Shown here piece after piece: positions 10,701 through 18,637 of a stretch of 64,000 nt of DNA (the stretch's first letter is position 1; each line of letters begins with the position of its first letter). The DNA is taken from assembly GCA_035575925.1 (NCBI GenBank), contig DATLXK010000038.1, forward strand, positions 1 to 64,000, read 5' to 3'. Source of the stretch: DASWTL01 sp035575925. GTDB taxonomy: Bacteria > Bacteroidota > Bacteroidia > Sphingobacteriales > Sphingobacteriaceae. The notes below the pieces were generated by a model that ran no database searches, was not told the DNA's origin, and saw nothing but the letters and a program-made list of their open reading frames with translations. The translations under genes and the position numbers were made by a program.

Positions 10701-10798
10701 TAGCTTACTGTAGGCTGCATAGTTAATGAATAAATGCAAAAAGCCGCAACAAAACATAACCACCCAAAAAGATTATTAAGTTTAAAATACTGTTTCAT
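7772..10798 (-). CDS. DUF2723 family multi-pass membrane protein (glycosyltransferase-like)
   Basis: A 1008-residue integral membrane protein of the DUF2723 family, which is widespread in Bacteroidota and resembles protein O-mannosyltransferases in fold. The conserved N-terminal signature SYWDCGEFIASAFGL followed by HQPGAPLF is present. The acidic pair in this region sits where GT-C glycosyltransferases keep catalytic acids. Roughly the first 620 residues hold about a dozen transmembrane helices, and the C-terminal third is soluble and probably periplasmic. It probably transfers a sugar from a lipid carrier, but donor and acceptor are unknown. The neighbours (exported protease, envelope proteins) agree with an envelope role. 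Confidence 0.88.
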   Translation of the reverse strand: MKQYFKLNNLFGWLCFVAAFCIYSLTMQPTVSYWDCGEFIASAFGLQVVHQPGAPLFIMLGKLFSLAASNSEQIAFWVNLSSATASAATILFLFWTITALALKLVKLKDKELDKIQIATILSAGVVGSMAFAFSDTFWFSAVEAEVYALSALCTAVVFWAVLKWEARAEEPSANRYLVLIAYIMGLSIGIHLLNLLVIPAIVLVYYFRKTPDYTTHGIIKAILTGCVFVGFIQFGVIQYLILFAAKFDLFFVNIIGMGFGSGSVFFALIITTALSWGVFYSIKSKKVNLNLALVCITFILLGYTSYAMIVIRANAKTAINVSNPDNANSLHGYLVREQYEEQPLFYGQYFDSKYEGATETGKRYRKGIDKYEVAGVKMKRKFDRNIIFPRIYSDEAKHVSFYRQWLNIPETEQASFSKSLQFFTSYQLGFMYFRYFLWNFAGRQDDYQGIGDNRNGNWLTGIKAVDELHLGNQNELPVSIINNAGHNYFYALPLILGLIGISYQYRKNRKDALVILLLFFCTGIAIVIYLNQSPMQVRERDYAYVGSFYAFAISIGLGVLAVRELLTRISRPVISTALAAVVCFAAVPFIMGSEGWDDHDRSTNYTARQMAINYLQSCAPNAILFTQADNDTYPLWYVQQVEGVRKDIRLVNTELLNKDSYINQMKKQLFASKPLPITMDGSKYVEGVRDVLPYAEYGLADSIELMEIFEVLTSDNQADKVEMQDGSWENFLPTKKFKMSVDPEQVIRSGTLNPKSKINIVSKMEWVYPKNYVSKSDLAILDLLAHNNWKRPVYFSSTLSSDSYYGLDKYLHLEGLAFRLLPLDHSLSDERDKFDVTHTDVMFNNLMNKFELSSFRKATHLDPESQRVANLTWNAFNTLTTNLLHENKIANANKLMDKALSELPSRNYSVADTATRYRTAGNLYSLNEMVKANKQVKSATDFLGSELNYYASLNEADQKLARNDIGNVLSLLDAFKKLAVENQQMDLSKNILHIFNSARGKLVFSLEG

Positions 10799-10916
10799 AT
10801 CAGAATGATTTGAAACGAATTTAGAAATTTACCTGTAGGGTACTAAAAGATTAACAATTTTTAACAATTGCAACAAATTCAATAAGATCAAGGGTATTCC
10901 GGTGTTCCCAATAGTA

Positions 10917-12527
10917 TTATTTCCTTAACTTAAACCTGGTTTCTACCATTCCCTTAAATGAATTATCTTCGGCTATATCTCTCACCTGTACTGATGATGA
11001 ACTGACACTTGCTCCTTTGACACTGACCTTAGCAACACTTGCAGTGGTGGCTGTAAAGCTTCCTTTAGTTAGATATGCTAAAGCTGCAGCAAAAGAAAGT
11101 TCCTTTGGATCTCCAAAACCTTGTGTTACATCATCCTTGGTAAGGGCATCCGGTGTAAAGCCGGCAAAATAATCCGTTTGTCCGTTAGAGTTAATACTGG
11201 TAAACATAGAATAATAAACATCATAACGGTTCTCAACAGTTATTGGAAAAAACCCAATGGGCTTACCGTATGAGGTTTGACCTACCAATTTAACATTCAT
11301 GTGGGGTTTAAGATTGTTAATCACCAACTCACTTGCAGAGGCAGATGACCTGGTAATAATAAAAATCACATTCTGAACACCTTCAAGAGTTCCTTCCTTT
11401 TGAAACTTAAATGTATTCTCGGCTTCTGAATAATCTATATCCAGGTAAGTTAACATTCTACTTCCTGAAAATCTTACTTTGCCGTTCCCATCCAGCAATG
11501 GCTGGTTTTTTAAAATGGTTGCCTTACCGGATTGCATTAACTCATTAAATTTCTCCTTGAACATCAGCTTACCGTTTAAGCTCGAAGGAGCAATCAGGTT
11601 TGTTAAATGCTCTGCTAATGAAACGTAACCCCCGCCATTGTATCTCAGGTCTATTACAAGTTCGGTAACATTGGCAGCTGCAAATTTGGAAAATACCTGG
11701 TTAAGAGCAGCTTCTGAATTAGCATGATTTGAAAACCTTGCATACGCCAGATACCCGACTTTTTTACCGCTAGATGTTATAACAGTATCTTTATAAATAG
11801 GACTGCTTTTATATAATGATTTTGTTAAGGTAATAGAAAATAAAGTCCCGTCTTTCTTTTTTCCTCCAAGTACCACCGTGTTTCCGGCTATCGCATTTTC
11901 TATAACACTTGATTCCGTATCAAAATTTGTACCTACAGTAGTATTGTTAAATTTAGATACCAGATCCCCGCGTTCTAATCCGGCCTTATCGGCTGGTGAT
12001 CCGGGGCTGGAATATTTTACTCTCACATCAAAAGAGGATGTAGTACCAATTGCAGAGAAACTTAACCCCATATCATTACCATTTCCTTCCAGATCAACCG
12101 AGCTTTGCTGATGAGGAATATAAGCCGTGGGATTTTTAGTGGTTTTATCTTTTATATAAGAATATTTTGATGAGCCCGCAGTTAAAAATTCAAATGGTTT
12201 TGAGGTTAGCGGATTTATTTTTATTTGAGAGATATTAAACAACACCTGATTATAGTTCGAGAGATCTGTAGCACCACTGGTGTATTTACGTGGATTGAAG
12301 GTTTCATAAGATGGAAGATCATCATTCCAGTAATAAACCTCTTTAGCATATAAAAAAATAGAATCCTTAGTCAATTCGCTGCTGGTTGCAGTTGGTACAG
12401 GAACAGGTATGGGTGCAGGAGATACTACAACAGAAGGGGCTAATTTGGGTTCTTTTTTACATGAAATAAAAAATATTGGTAACATTAAAAATATATAAGC
12501 CAGATAACATGGATATCTTTTTATCAT
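10917..12527 (-). CDS. S41-family carboxyl-terminal processing peptidase, lipoprotein
   Basis: A 536-residue exported serine protease. The N-terminus is a lipoprotein signal with lipobox FISC, so the mature protein should be membrane-anchored. A Pro/Val-rich linker follows, then a PDZ domain around residues 150-250. The S41 domain has the catalytic Ser in SSASASELV and the Lys in SYGKPIG, as in CtpA/tricorn-type proteases. Length is typical for the Bacteroidota secreted S41 group. It is divergent from the GH10-like gene at 12822 across a region full of inverted repeats. The substrate is unknown. Confidence 0.9.
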   Translation of the reverse strand: MIKRYPCYLAYIFLMLPIFFISCKKEPKLAPSVVVSPAPIPVPVPTATSSELTKDSIFLYAKEVYYWNDDLPSYETFNPRKYTSGATDLSNYNQVLFNISQIKINPLTSKPFEFLTAGSSKYSYIKDKTTKNPTAYIPHQQSSVDLEGNGNDMGLSFSAIGTTSSFDVRVKYSSPGSPADKAGLERGDLVSKFNNTTVGTNFDTESSVIENAIAGNTVVLGGKKKDGTLFSITLTKSLYKSSPIYKDTVITSSGKKVGYLAYARFSNHANSEAALNQVFSKFAAANVTELVIDLRYNGGGYVSLAEHLTNLIAPSSLNGKLMFKEKFNELMQSGKATILKNQPLLDGNGKVRFSGSRMLTYLDIDYSEAENTFKFQKEGTLEGVQNVIFIITRSSASASELVINNLKPHMNVKLVGQTSYGKPIGFFPITVENRYDVYYSMFTSINSNGQTDYFAGFTPDALTKDDVTQGFGDPKELSFAAALAYLTKGSFTATTASVAKVSVKGASVSSSSVQVRDIAEDNSFKGMVETRFKLRK

Positions 12528-12615
12528 TTATAATAGGTTTTATTTGTGTTTCCTTATTATAACGTATATAACACATCGGTATTCTCCAAACTTAAATATA
12601 ATTCAACTAATGAAA

Positions 12616-12739
12616 TATTCTAATTTATTAGAATTAAATAGGCCGGCGATTCAGTTAAAAAACTGTAAGTCAGTATTTAATCAAACCATTCGGATTCTTG
12701 CATGTTTTGATTAATTAAAAATTAGAATACTTACAGTTT
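12616..12739. repeat. Nested inverted repeats in a divergent intergenic region
   Basis: ATTCTAAT/ATTAGAAT forms an 8-bp hairpin (12616-12633). AAACTGTAAGT (12660-12670) pairs perfectly with ACTTACAGTTT (12729-12739). Inside this stem, TTAATCAAAC (12677-12686) pairs with GTTTTGATTAA (12704-12714) with one bulged base. The result is a stem within a stem between the divergent S41 and GH10-like genes. It may be a regulatory RNA structure, a shared operator region or a small non-autonomous element. Confidence 0.6.
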
Positions 12740-12821
12740 GCCGGTATTTGCAATATTTCTTTTCTTATAAGTGAATTTTGTTATTTTTAATAAATATATT
12801 TACGCATAAAAACGCAATCAT

Positions 12822-15323
12822 ATGAAGAAATTTCTACTGCCTATTTTTGTTTTGTTTATTATTTTTAATGCACAAGCACAAAATCCTCCTAAAAGAGAAT
12901 TAAGGGGTGTATGGATCACAACGCACGTGAGTCTGGATTGGCCAAATCGCACCCAAACCCCTGCCCAGCAACAATCTGCTTTAATTGGAATTTTAAACCA
13001 TAATAAAGCTACAGGAATGAACGCTGCTTACTTCCAGGTGCGTGCCCAATCAGATGCCATGTACCAGAGCAGTCTAGAGCCATGGTCATATTATCTAACA
13101 AATAACCAGGGAACTGCTCCGAGCCCTTTTTATGATCCCATGCAATTTGGCATTGAAGAAACGCATAAGCGGGGAATGGAATTTCATGCCTGGATCAATC
13201 CTTACCGTGCTGTGGCTACGGTATCTAATTCCGGTAATACTGCCCAGTATTCTGCGACCCATGTTTCAAGAACCCATCCTGAATGGATGCTTACAGTTGG
13301 GACAGTTCGAATATTAAATCCGGGCTTACCACAGGTTCGAGATCATATTACCAGCGTAATAGTTGATATTGTAAAGAGATACGATGTGGATGGAATACAC
13401 TTTGATGATTATTTCTATCCAACTCCAACCAGCTCTATTGCTGATGATGCTACTTATAATGCAGATCCACGTGGCTTCCCTGCTACTACTGCAGGCCGTG
13501 CAGATTGGCGCAGGGACAATATAAATATGTTAATCAAGCGTGTTTCTGACAGTATCAATGTCCTTAAACCTTGGGTTAAATTTGGTGTATCTCCCTCTGG
13601 TATATACATGAGTGCTGCAAATTCCCCAATCGGATCAAATACCTCAGCAGGTGCATTACAACATTATAAAGACTATTTTGCTGATACAAGAAAATGGATC
13701 CAGTCTGGTTGGGTAGACTATCTTGTTCCACAGATCTATTGGTATAGAGGCCAATCAGGATCCGATTACAATATTTTAGTTCCGTGGTGGAATAATAATG
13801 CATTTGGAAGACACATTTACGTCGGATTAGCAGATTATAAAGTTGGCACAACAGGCTGGACTAACCCTAGTGAACTACCTAACCAGATCAGGTTAAATAG
13901 AACTTATTCCAATATTTACGGCCAAATACACTTCCGACACGCCTTCCTTAATGCTAATGCATTAAAATACCGGGATTCGGTAAGATTAAGGCTTTATAAT
14001 AAGCCTGCTTTGTTACCGGCTATGCCCTGGAAAGATAATGTGGCCCCAGCCCCTGCTACGGCATTAATATTAACTAAAAACTCCGCTACTTCTGTTACCT
14101 TATCCTGGACAAAACCGGCCGAAACCGTAAATGAGCTAGATAAGGCCAAAAGATTTGTTATTTACAGGTCTACCAATCAAATTATAAATCCTGAGATTGC
14201 AACTAATATTCTTGCTATCACAAATATGGACGAGAATACATATACTGATAATAGCCTGATTGCCGACAGTACTTATTATTATGCAGTTACCTCCCTGGAC
14301 CGGCTTCATAATGAAAGTGGTATGACGAATATTGCGAGTAACGACAATGTTAGGCCTGTAGTTATTACTCAAAACATATCACGCACTTTAACCAATGGTT
14401 CGGTTTCTATCGCTGCAAATGAAATTGATAATGGATCATCTGATAATTGGGGCATTGCTTCAATGACCTTAAGTAAAACATCATTTGATTGCTCAAATAT
14501 TGGTGAAAATACAGTGACGTTATCTGTAACTGATAAAGCAGGTAATATTGATTCTGCTACCGCAATAGTCACCATAATAGGAACATTGCCTGAACCTATA
14601 ATTAGTATTACACGTACGGATACAACTTTTACATCATTACCTGAGAGTACAATTGCCCTGGGTTATGGTGCTCAAAGTTTAATATTTACAGCATCGAGCA
14701 GTACGACAAGCAATGGCACAACTTATTCATGGAGTCCGGCAACTGGTTTAAGCAGTACTAATACCGCTAATACAACCTTTACTCCTACTGCTGCAGGAAC
14801 TTATACTTTTACTGTAGTAGCTACCAATGAGTTTGGTTGTTCAGCAACTGAGATTGTGACTATTACTGTTATTGATGCACGTTGCGAAAATGATAAAGTA
14901 CTGGTGTGCAAAACCACGGGAAGCAAATCTAACCCATCCAATCAGATTTGTATTTCTGCTAACGCAGTACCTGCACATTTAAAAAATGGTGGCATATTAG
15001 GTGCATGCAGTGGGGAAACAGTTACTACTACAACTGGTAACGTGGATTCGGAGCCAAACACGGTGTCTGTGCTTAGCGCTTATCCTAATCCTTTTACATC
15101 TCAAACTACAGTAACCTTTACTTTAGCTGAAAAAGAGAAACGCGTAATACTGGAAATTTATGATTTAATTGGAAACAGATTAAGTACAGTTTATCAGGGA
15201 GAAGCGGAAAAGAACAAAACTTATAGTTTCCCTGTGGATGCAAGTAACTTCCAGGGACAATTCTTTAATGTCCGGTTAATAACACCAGGAAAGGTTTATA
15301 ATTTCAGGCTTGTAAAAGAGTAA
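12822..15323 (+). CDS. Secreted GH10-like (GHL10/DUF187) glycoside hydrolase with T9SS sorting domain
   Basis: An 833-residue exported protein. It has a signal peptide (residues 1-20, ending AQAQ), then a GHL10-type barrel (about 22-400) with the family motifs RGVWITT, HAWINPYRA, HFDDYFYP and SPSGIY. A fibronectin type III-like domain (about 405-500) and two Ig-like/PKD-like domains (about 505-690) follow. A Cys-containing segment then leads to a C-terminal domain starting near YPNPF that matches type A T9SS sorting signals. Such enzymes are thought to act on cell-wall or extracellular polysaccharides, and the substrate here is unknown. A shorter paralogue lacking the tail domains is at 33677. 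A strong terminator follows. Confidence 0.9.
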   Translation: MKKFLLPIFVLFIIFNAQAQNPPKRELRGVWITTHVSLDWPNRTQTPAQQQSALIGILNHNKATGMNAAYFQVRAQSDAMYQSSLEPWSYYLTNNQGTAPSPFYDPMQFGIEETHKRGMEFHAWINPYRAVATVSNSGNTAQYSATHVSRTHPEWMLTVGTVRILNPGLPQVRDHITSVIVDIVKRYDVDGIHFDDYFYPTPTSSIADDATYNADPRGFPATTAGRADWRRDNINMLIKRVSDSINVLKPWVKFGVSPSGIYMSAANSPIGSNTSAGALQHYKDYFADTRKWIQSGWVDYLVPQIYWYRGQSGSDYNILVPWWNNNAFGRHIYVGLADYKVGTTGWTNPSELPNQIRLNRTYSNIYGQIHFRHAFLNANALKYRDSVRLRLYNKPALLPAMPWKDNVAPAPATALILTKNSATSVTLSWTKPAETVNELDKAKRFVIYRSTNQIINPEIATNILAITNMDENTYTDNSLIADSTYYYAVTSLDRLHNESGMTNIASNDNVRPVVITQNISRTLTNGSVSIAANEIDNGSSDNWGIASMTLSKTSFDCSNIGENTVTLSVTDKAGNIDSATAIVTIIGTLPEPIISITRTDTTFTSLPESTIALGYGAQSLIFTASSSTTSNGTTYSWSPATGLSSTNTANTTFTPTAAGTYTFTVVATNEFGCSATEIVTITVIDARCENDKVLVCKTTGSKSNPSNQICISANAVPAHLKNGGILGACSGETVTTTTGNVDSEPNTVSVLSAYPNPFTSQTTVTFTLAEKEKRVILEIYDLIGNRLSTVYQGEAEKNKTYSFPVDASNFQGQFFNVRLITPGKVYNFRLVKE

Positions 15324-15344
15324 ACTATATTTAAGAATACTGAA

Positions 15345-15376
15345 GAGGCTGTCTCAAAAAAGGCAGCCTCTTTTTT
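15345..15376 (+). terminator. Rho-independent terminator of the GH10-like gene
   Basis: GAGGCTG (15345-15351) pairs perfectly with CAGCCTC (15364-15370), with a 12-base loop, directly followed by six T residues. It lies 21 bases after the stop codon of the upstream gene. Confidence 0.88.
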
Positions 15377-15426
15377 ATGAGCCACTTTACAACCCAGTTA
15401 CAGCTAATAGTCATCTCTTAAGTTCA

Positions 15427-15455
15427 ACTTACGAAGTTTTAGAAACTTAGTAAGT
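15427..15455. repeat. Degenerate copy of the dispersed palindrome
   Basis: ACTTACGAAGTTT (15427-15439) and AAACTTAGTAAGT (15443-15455) form an imperfect palindrome around a 3-base loop. It is closely related to the 32-bp palindrome at 6987-7018. Both copies sit just downstream of plus-strand genes. Confidence 0.6.
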
Positions 15456-15861
15456 TTTGTATGGTTGCGATTTATACAAGCAGGGTGATCTCAAATTCAG
15501 CTCCCGTGCCCGAACAGTATTTTCTGCTGCCAAAACCAAGTTATGAAACAGAAACGCTTCTGCATCAACTACATAGCAATCGTCAGACCCCTGTTAGCCG
15601 GCGGTTATGATATTTTCCAGGGTGGATTTATTCGATTTTCTCCAGCATAATAAATAATTGCATCTGATAAATACCAGGATCTTTAAAACAGCAGGTGATG
15701 ACTTTTGGTTTTTTGAAGGCTAATGTTCATACGCTGTATATCCTTAATAATTAATTAACAAGGCCTTTTAGGATTAAAAGCAATTAAATAGTTTACTTCA
15801 TTATCAGCTGAACGACTTGCTTTTAGATGCGAAGTGAAGGTGTTTTCTCGGGACTAATGCT
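15456..15861. other. Gene-poor intergenic stretch
   Basis: About 400 bases with no convincing gene. On the minus strand an open frame without a start codon runs from 15593 to a stop at 15447 (48 codons, reading CYVVDAEAFLFHNLVLAAEN in its middle). Its composition is protein-like and it could be a decayed gene end, but I recognise no family. The rest is AT-rich with no repeat or RNA gene that I can see. Confidence 0.4.
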
Positions 15862-16815
15862 CTATTCACTGCACAAATCCAGGTTTTTAATCGTTTTATT
15901 AGCAATTTCCTGTAATGCCTCTTTGGTTAAATACGCCTGATGTGGAGTAACGAGTACGTTTGCATGCTGCAATAAATTTTGAAGCAGCTGATCTTTAACT
16001 AGGTCATCTTCATGATCTTCAAAAAACAAACCTTTCTCAAATTCGTAAACATCAAGACCAAGGTAACCTACTTTACCATTTTTCAAAGCCTCCAATACGT
16101 CCGTTGTATTTATCAGTGCCCCTCTGGAGGTATTAATGATCATAACACCGTCCTTCATTTGTTTAAGCGTGTGTTTATTAATCAGGTGTTTTGTATCTGG
16201 TGTAAGTGGGAGATGCAGCGAAATAATATCAGAAGATGCCAATAACGCCTCTAATGTTACCGGCTGTACATCCCGAATAGTTTCAGGAAAAAACAGATCG
16301 TGCCCTATTACTTTACACCCCAGGCCATTAAATATGCGGGAAACAGACTGACCTATACTTCCCAGGCCTATCAATCCTACGGTTTTTCCTGAAAAATTAA
16401 AGCCTATTAATTCATCATTCCTGAAATCAAAAACATGGCTGTGTTGATCAGCTTTAATCACATGCCTGTTTAATGCAAATGCAAGGGCAACAGCGTGTTC
16501 GGCTATAGCCTGAGGAGAATACGATGGAACATTTAATACTTTAATACCATGTTTTAATGCTGCCTCTTTATCGATATGATCAGTTCCTGTAGAGCGCGTA
16601 ATAATATTCTTCACCCCTATTCCGGCTAACTTATCGATCACACTTGCTGAAGCATCGTCATTCGTGAATACAATGACAGCAGTTTTTCCTTCTGCATGGT
16701 TGACAGTATCAGCACTTAGCGCATCTGAAATTAAGGTAATATCATATGGCTTTTGATTAGCCCTTTCCAGGAATTCTTTTTCAAAAGGCTTTATACTGTA
16801 GGCGACTATTTTCAT
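15862..16815 (-). CDS. ldhA: D-lactate dehydrogenase (2-hydroxyacid dehydrogenase family)
   Basis: A 317-residue cytosolic NAD-dependent enzyme that interconverts pyruvate and D-lactate. The Rossmann motif GLIGLGSIGQS lies at mid-protein. The catalytic set is present: Arg in NTSRGALI, Glu in the LDVYEFEKG region and His in TPHQAY. The segment with YEFEKGLFFEDH and the ending HQAYLTKEALQEIA is characteristic of the LdhA group rather than glycerate or phosphoglycerate dehydrogenases. It faces a 538-base gap downstream and stands apart from the lactate-utilisation operon at 41457-45340. Confidence 0.88.
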   Translation of the reverse strand: MKIVAYSIKPFEKEFLERANQKPYDITLISDALSADTVNHAEGKTAVIVFTNDDASASVIDKLAGIGVKNIITRSTGTDHIDKEAALKHGIKVLNVPSYSPQAIAEHAVALAFALNRHVIKADQHSHVFDFRNDELIGFNFSGKTVGLIGLGSIGQSVSRIFNGLGCKVIGHDLFFPETIRDVQPVTLEALLASSDIISLHLPLTPDTKHLINKHTLKQMKDGVMIINTSRGALINTTDVLEALKNGKVGYLGLDVYEFEKGLFFEDHEDDLVKDQLLQNLLQHANVLVTPHQAYLTKEALQEIANKTIKNLDLCSE

Positions 16816-16890
16816 ACTTACATTTATCAGGCCCTGAAAGGTAGCACTATAATAACGTAAAATTCATGCTATTTGGGCCACTAAATTATT

Positions 16891-17316
16891 TTAGGCAAAC
16901 CTCTCCGTTTTTTTTTTGAAAAGCAGCCTGTCTACAGATAATTTCCCACTACCCAGTATAAATACAACAATTGACAAAGTCATAAATACAAAAGCAAGGG
17001 CCTTCACATCAAATGCATCTTTTCCATGGGCGATGAAGAATGCAACCACCATTGAAATGAAAACAGGAATGACAGCCAGACGGGTTAACAGCCCAATGGT
17101 TATAAGTAGCCCGCAAACTAATTCAGCAAATATTAAAAGATTAAAGGATAGGGTTGAACCTATGCCGATAATATCACCAAACATAGGAAGCATTTGATCA
17201 TAAGCCATGAGTTTCATATATCCGTATCGGACAAACAAGCCCCCGAAAATTAATCTGAGAACCAGAGTAGCAAGATCTGTGTTTAATGATTGATAACTAA
17301 ATATTCTATTCTGCAT
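16891..17316 (-). CDS. DoxX family membrane protein
   Basis: A 141-residue inner-membrane protein with four predicted helices (about residues 15-33, 52-72, 77-97 and 105-125). It shows the DoxX pattern of an early LRLIFGGLFVRYGYMKL, then ELVCGLLITIGLLTRLA. Family members are linked to redox and sulfur stress, but a specific role cannot be assigned. It is divergent from kdsB with a 129-base intergenic region, and the ldhA gene follows in the same direction after 75 bases. Confidence 0.85.
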   Translation of the reverse strand: MQNRIFSYQSLNTDLATLVLRLIFGGLFVRYGYMKLMAYDQMLPMFGDIIGIGSTLSFNLLIFAELVCGLLITIGLLTRLAVIPVFISMVVAFFIAHGKDAFDVKALAFVFMTLSIVVFILGSGKLSVDRLLFKKKTERFA

Positions 17317-17395
17317 CGCTTTTACTTAAAGTGTGATCCAAAACTATGACAGATGAGTTATTATTTTCACATAAGAGTGTCAGAAAATGGCCTGA

Positions 17396-17426
17396 TTAAC
17401 AAAACTGATATGGATTATTAACTTTG
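17396..17426 (+). promoter_or_regulatory. Candidate promoter of kdsB
   Basis: TAACTTTG at 17419-17426 is a perfect TAnnTTTG -7 box, lying 20 bases before the kdsB ATG. The -33 position 19 bases upstream (17396-17399) reads TTAA, a half match to TTTG. Transcription would begin near 17433, giving a very short leader. Confidence 0.55.
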
Positions 17427-17445
17427 CGGGTATTAAACATATCGG

Positions 17446-18180
17446 ATGAAAATTTTAGGTATTATACCCGCACGTTATGCCTCTACCCGCTTTCCCGGAA
17501 AGCCTCTAGCTGATATTGCTGGAAAGAGTATGATCCGCCGGGTGTATGAACAGGCCATGCAAGCTCAAAAGCTTACCGAAGTTGTTGTGGCAACTGATGA
17601 TGTGCGGATACTTGCACATGTAAACGATTTTGGCGGAAAAGCTGTACTTACTTCACCTGATCACCAAAGCGGAACAGACCGCTGTGCTGAAGTGGCAGAT
17701 AAACTTCCCGGATATGATTACGCAGTAAATATACAGGGAGACGAACCATTTATCCATCCCGGGCAAATAGATTTACTGTGTTCTTGTTTTAATGATAAAG
17801 ATACTGTACTGGCCACACTGGTTAAGCAGATCCATTCGGATGATGATCTGATCAACCCTAATATTCCCAAAGTGGTACTTAACTCACATTCAGAAGCTAT
17901 ATATTTTAGCCGCACCGTGATCCCGCATTATCGCGGTAAGCCTCTAACTGAATGGCTATCTTATCAAACTTATTTTAAACATATTGGTATTTATGGTTAC
18001 CGCACAGATATCCTGAATACCATTACGCAACTTCCGATTTCTGTTTTAGAGATAGCCGAAGCACTGGAGCAGCTGCGCTGGATAGAGAACGGATTTCAAA
18101 TTAAGGTGGCAATAACGGATAGAGAAACACATGCAGTAGATACTCCGGAAGATTTAGAAAAGATCTTAAAGAATTTATGA
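17446..18180 (+). CDS. kdsB: 3-deoxy-manno-octulosonate cytidylyltransferase
   Basis: A 244-residue cytosolic enzyme that activates KDO with CTP to form CMP-KDO for lipopolysaccharide core synthesis. The start MKILGIIPARYASTRFPGKPL is the classic nucleotide-binding signature of the family (residues 1-20). The Mg-binding segment NIQGDEPFI and the later HIGIYGYR motif are also present. Length fits the family exactly. It shows that the host makes a KDO-containing lipid A core, as expected for a Gram-negative member of Bacteroidota. Confidence 0.96.
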   Translation: MKILGIIPARYASTRFPGKPLADIAGKSMIRRVYEQAMQAQKLTEVVVATDDVRILAHVNDFGGKAVLTSPDHQSGTDRCAEVADKLPGYDYAVNIQGDEPFIHPGQIDLLCSCFNDKDTVLATLVKQIHSDDDLINPNIPKVVLNSHSEAIYFSRTVIPHYRGKPLTEWLSYQTYFKHIGIYGYRTDILNTITQLPISVLEIAEALEQLRWIENGFQIKVAITDRETHAVDTPEDLEKILKNL

Positions 18181-18228
18181 AATCAGAATCTACTTATCCA
18201 ACCATGCCATAATGTCCTTACCATCCGC

Positions 18229-18636
18229 TCAATTTTTCTTAAAATCAATCACATAATTAAGCATCTCTTTTGTAAGTGGCTTAATTAGCAGTTCCATTAC
18301 TGAAGGATAATTACGGATACGGTTATGGTCGTTTTCATTCACAGATGACGAGATCATAAAAATGTTATATTGAGTTCTGATAGTTTCAGGCAACTTTTCA
18401 AACTTCTCTACAAATTCAAATCCATTCATTACAGGCATTTGAATATCTAGAAAGATTATGCTACGGGAAGTTTCTGTTACATCTGGTTTGGTTTTAATAG
18501 ATTCAAGTGCTTCTGTAGCCTCCATAAATACCTGGACTACATGCGAATCATTATTATTACGGATGACCTTTTCGGCTATAAAACAATTTAATTTAGAATC
18601 ATCAATAACTAAAAAGTGCATTTTCTGAGCAGCCAT
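18229..18636 (-). CDS. Stand-alone response regulator receiver
   Basis: A 135-residue CheY-like receiver with no output domain. The acidic pair is D12/D13, the phospho-acceptor is D64 in FLDIQMPVMNG, and the conserved Lys is in LLIKPLT. It is the last gene of the five-gene operon, one base after the receiver-kinase gene stop. It is probably a phosphorelay shuttle or target of the upstream kinases, but how it passes on the signal is not visible. Confidence 0.88.
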   Translation of the reverse strand: MAAQKMHFLVIDDSKLNCFIAEKVIRNNNDSHVVQVFMEATEALESIKTKPDVTETSRSIIFLDIQMPVMNGFEFVEKFEKLPETIRTQYNIFMISSSVNENDHNRIRNYPSVMELLIKPLTKEMLNYVIDFKKN

Positions 18637-18637
18637 T

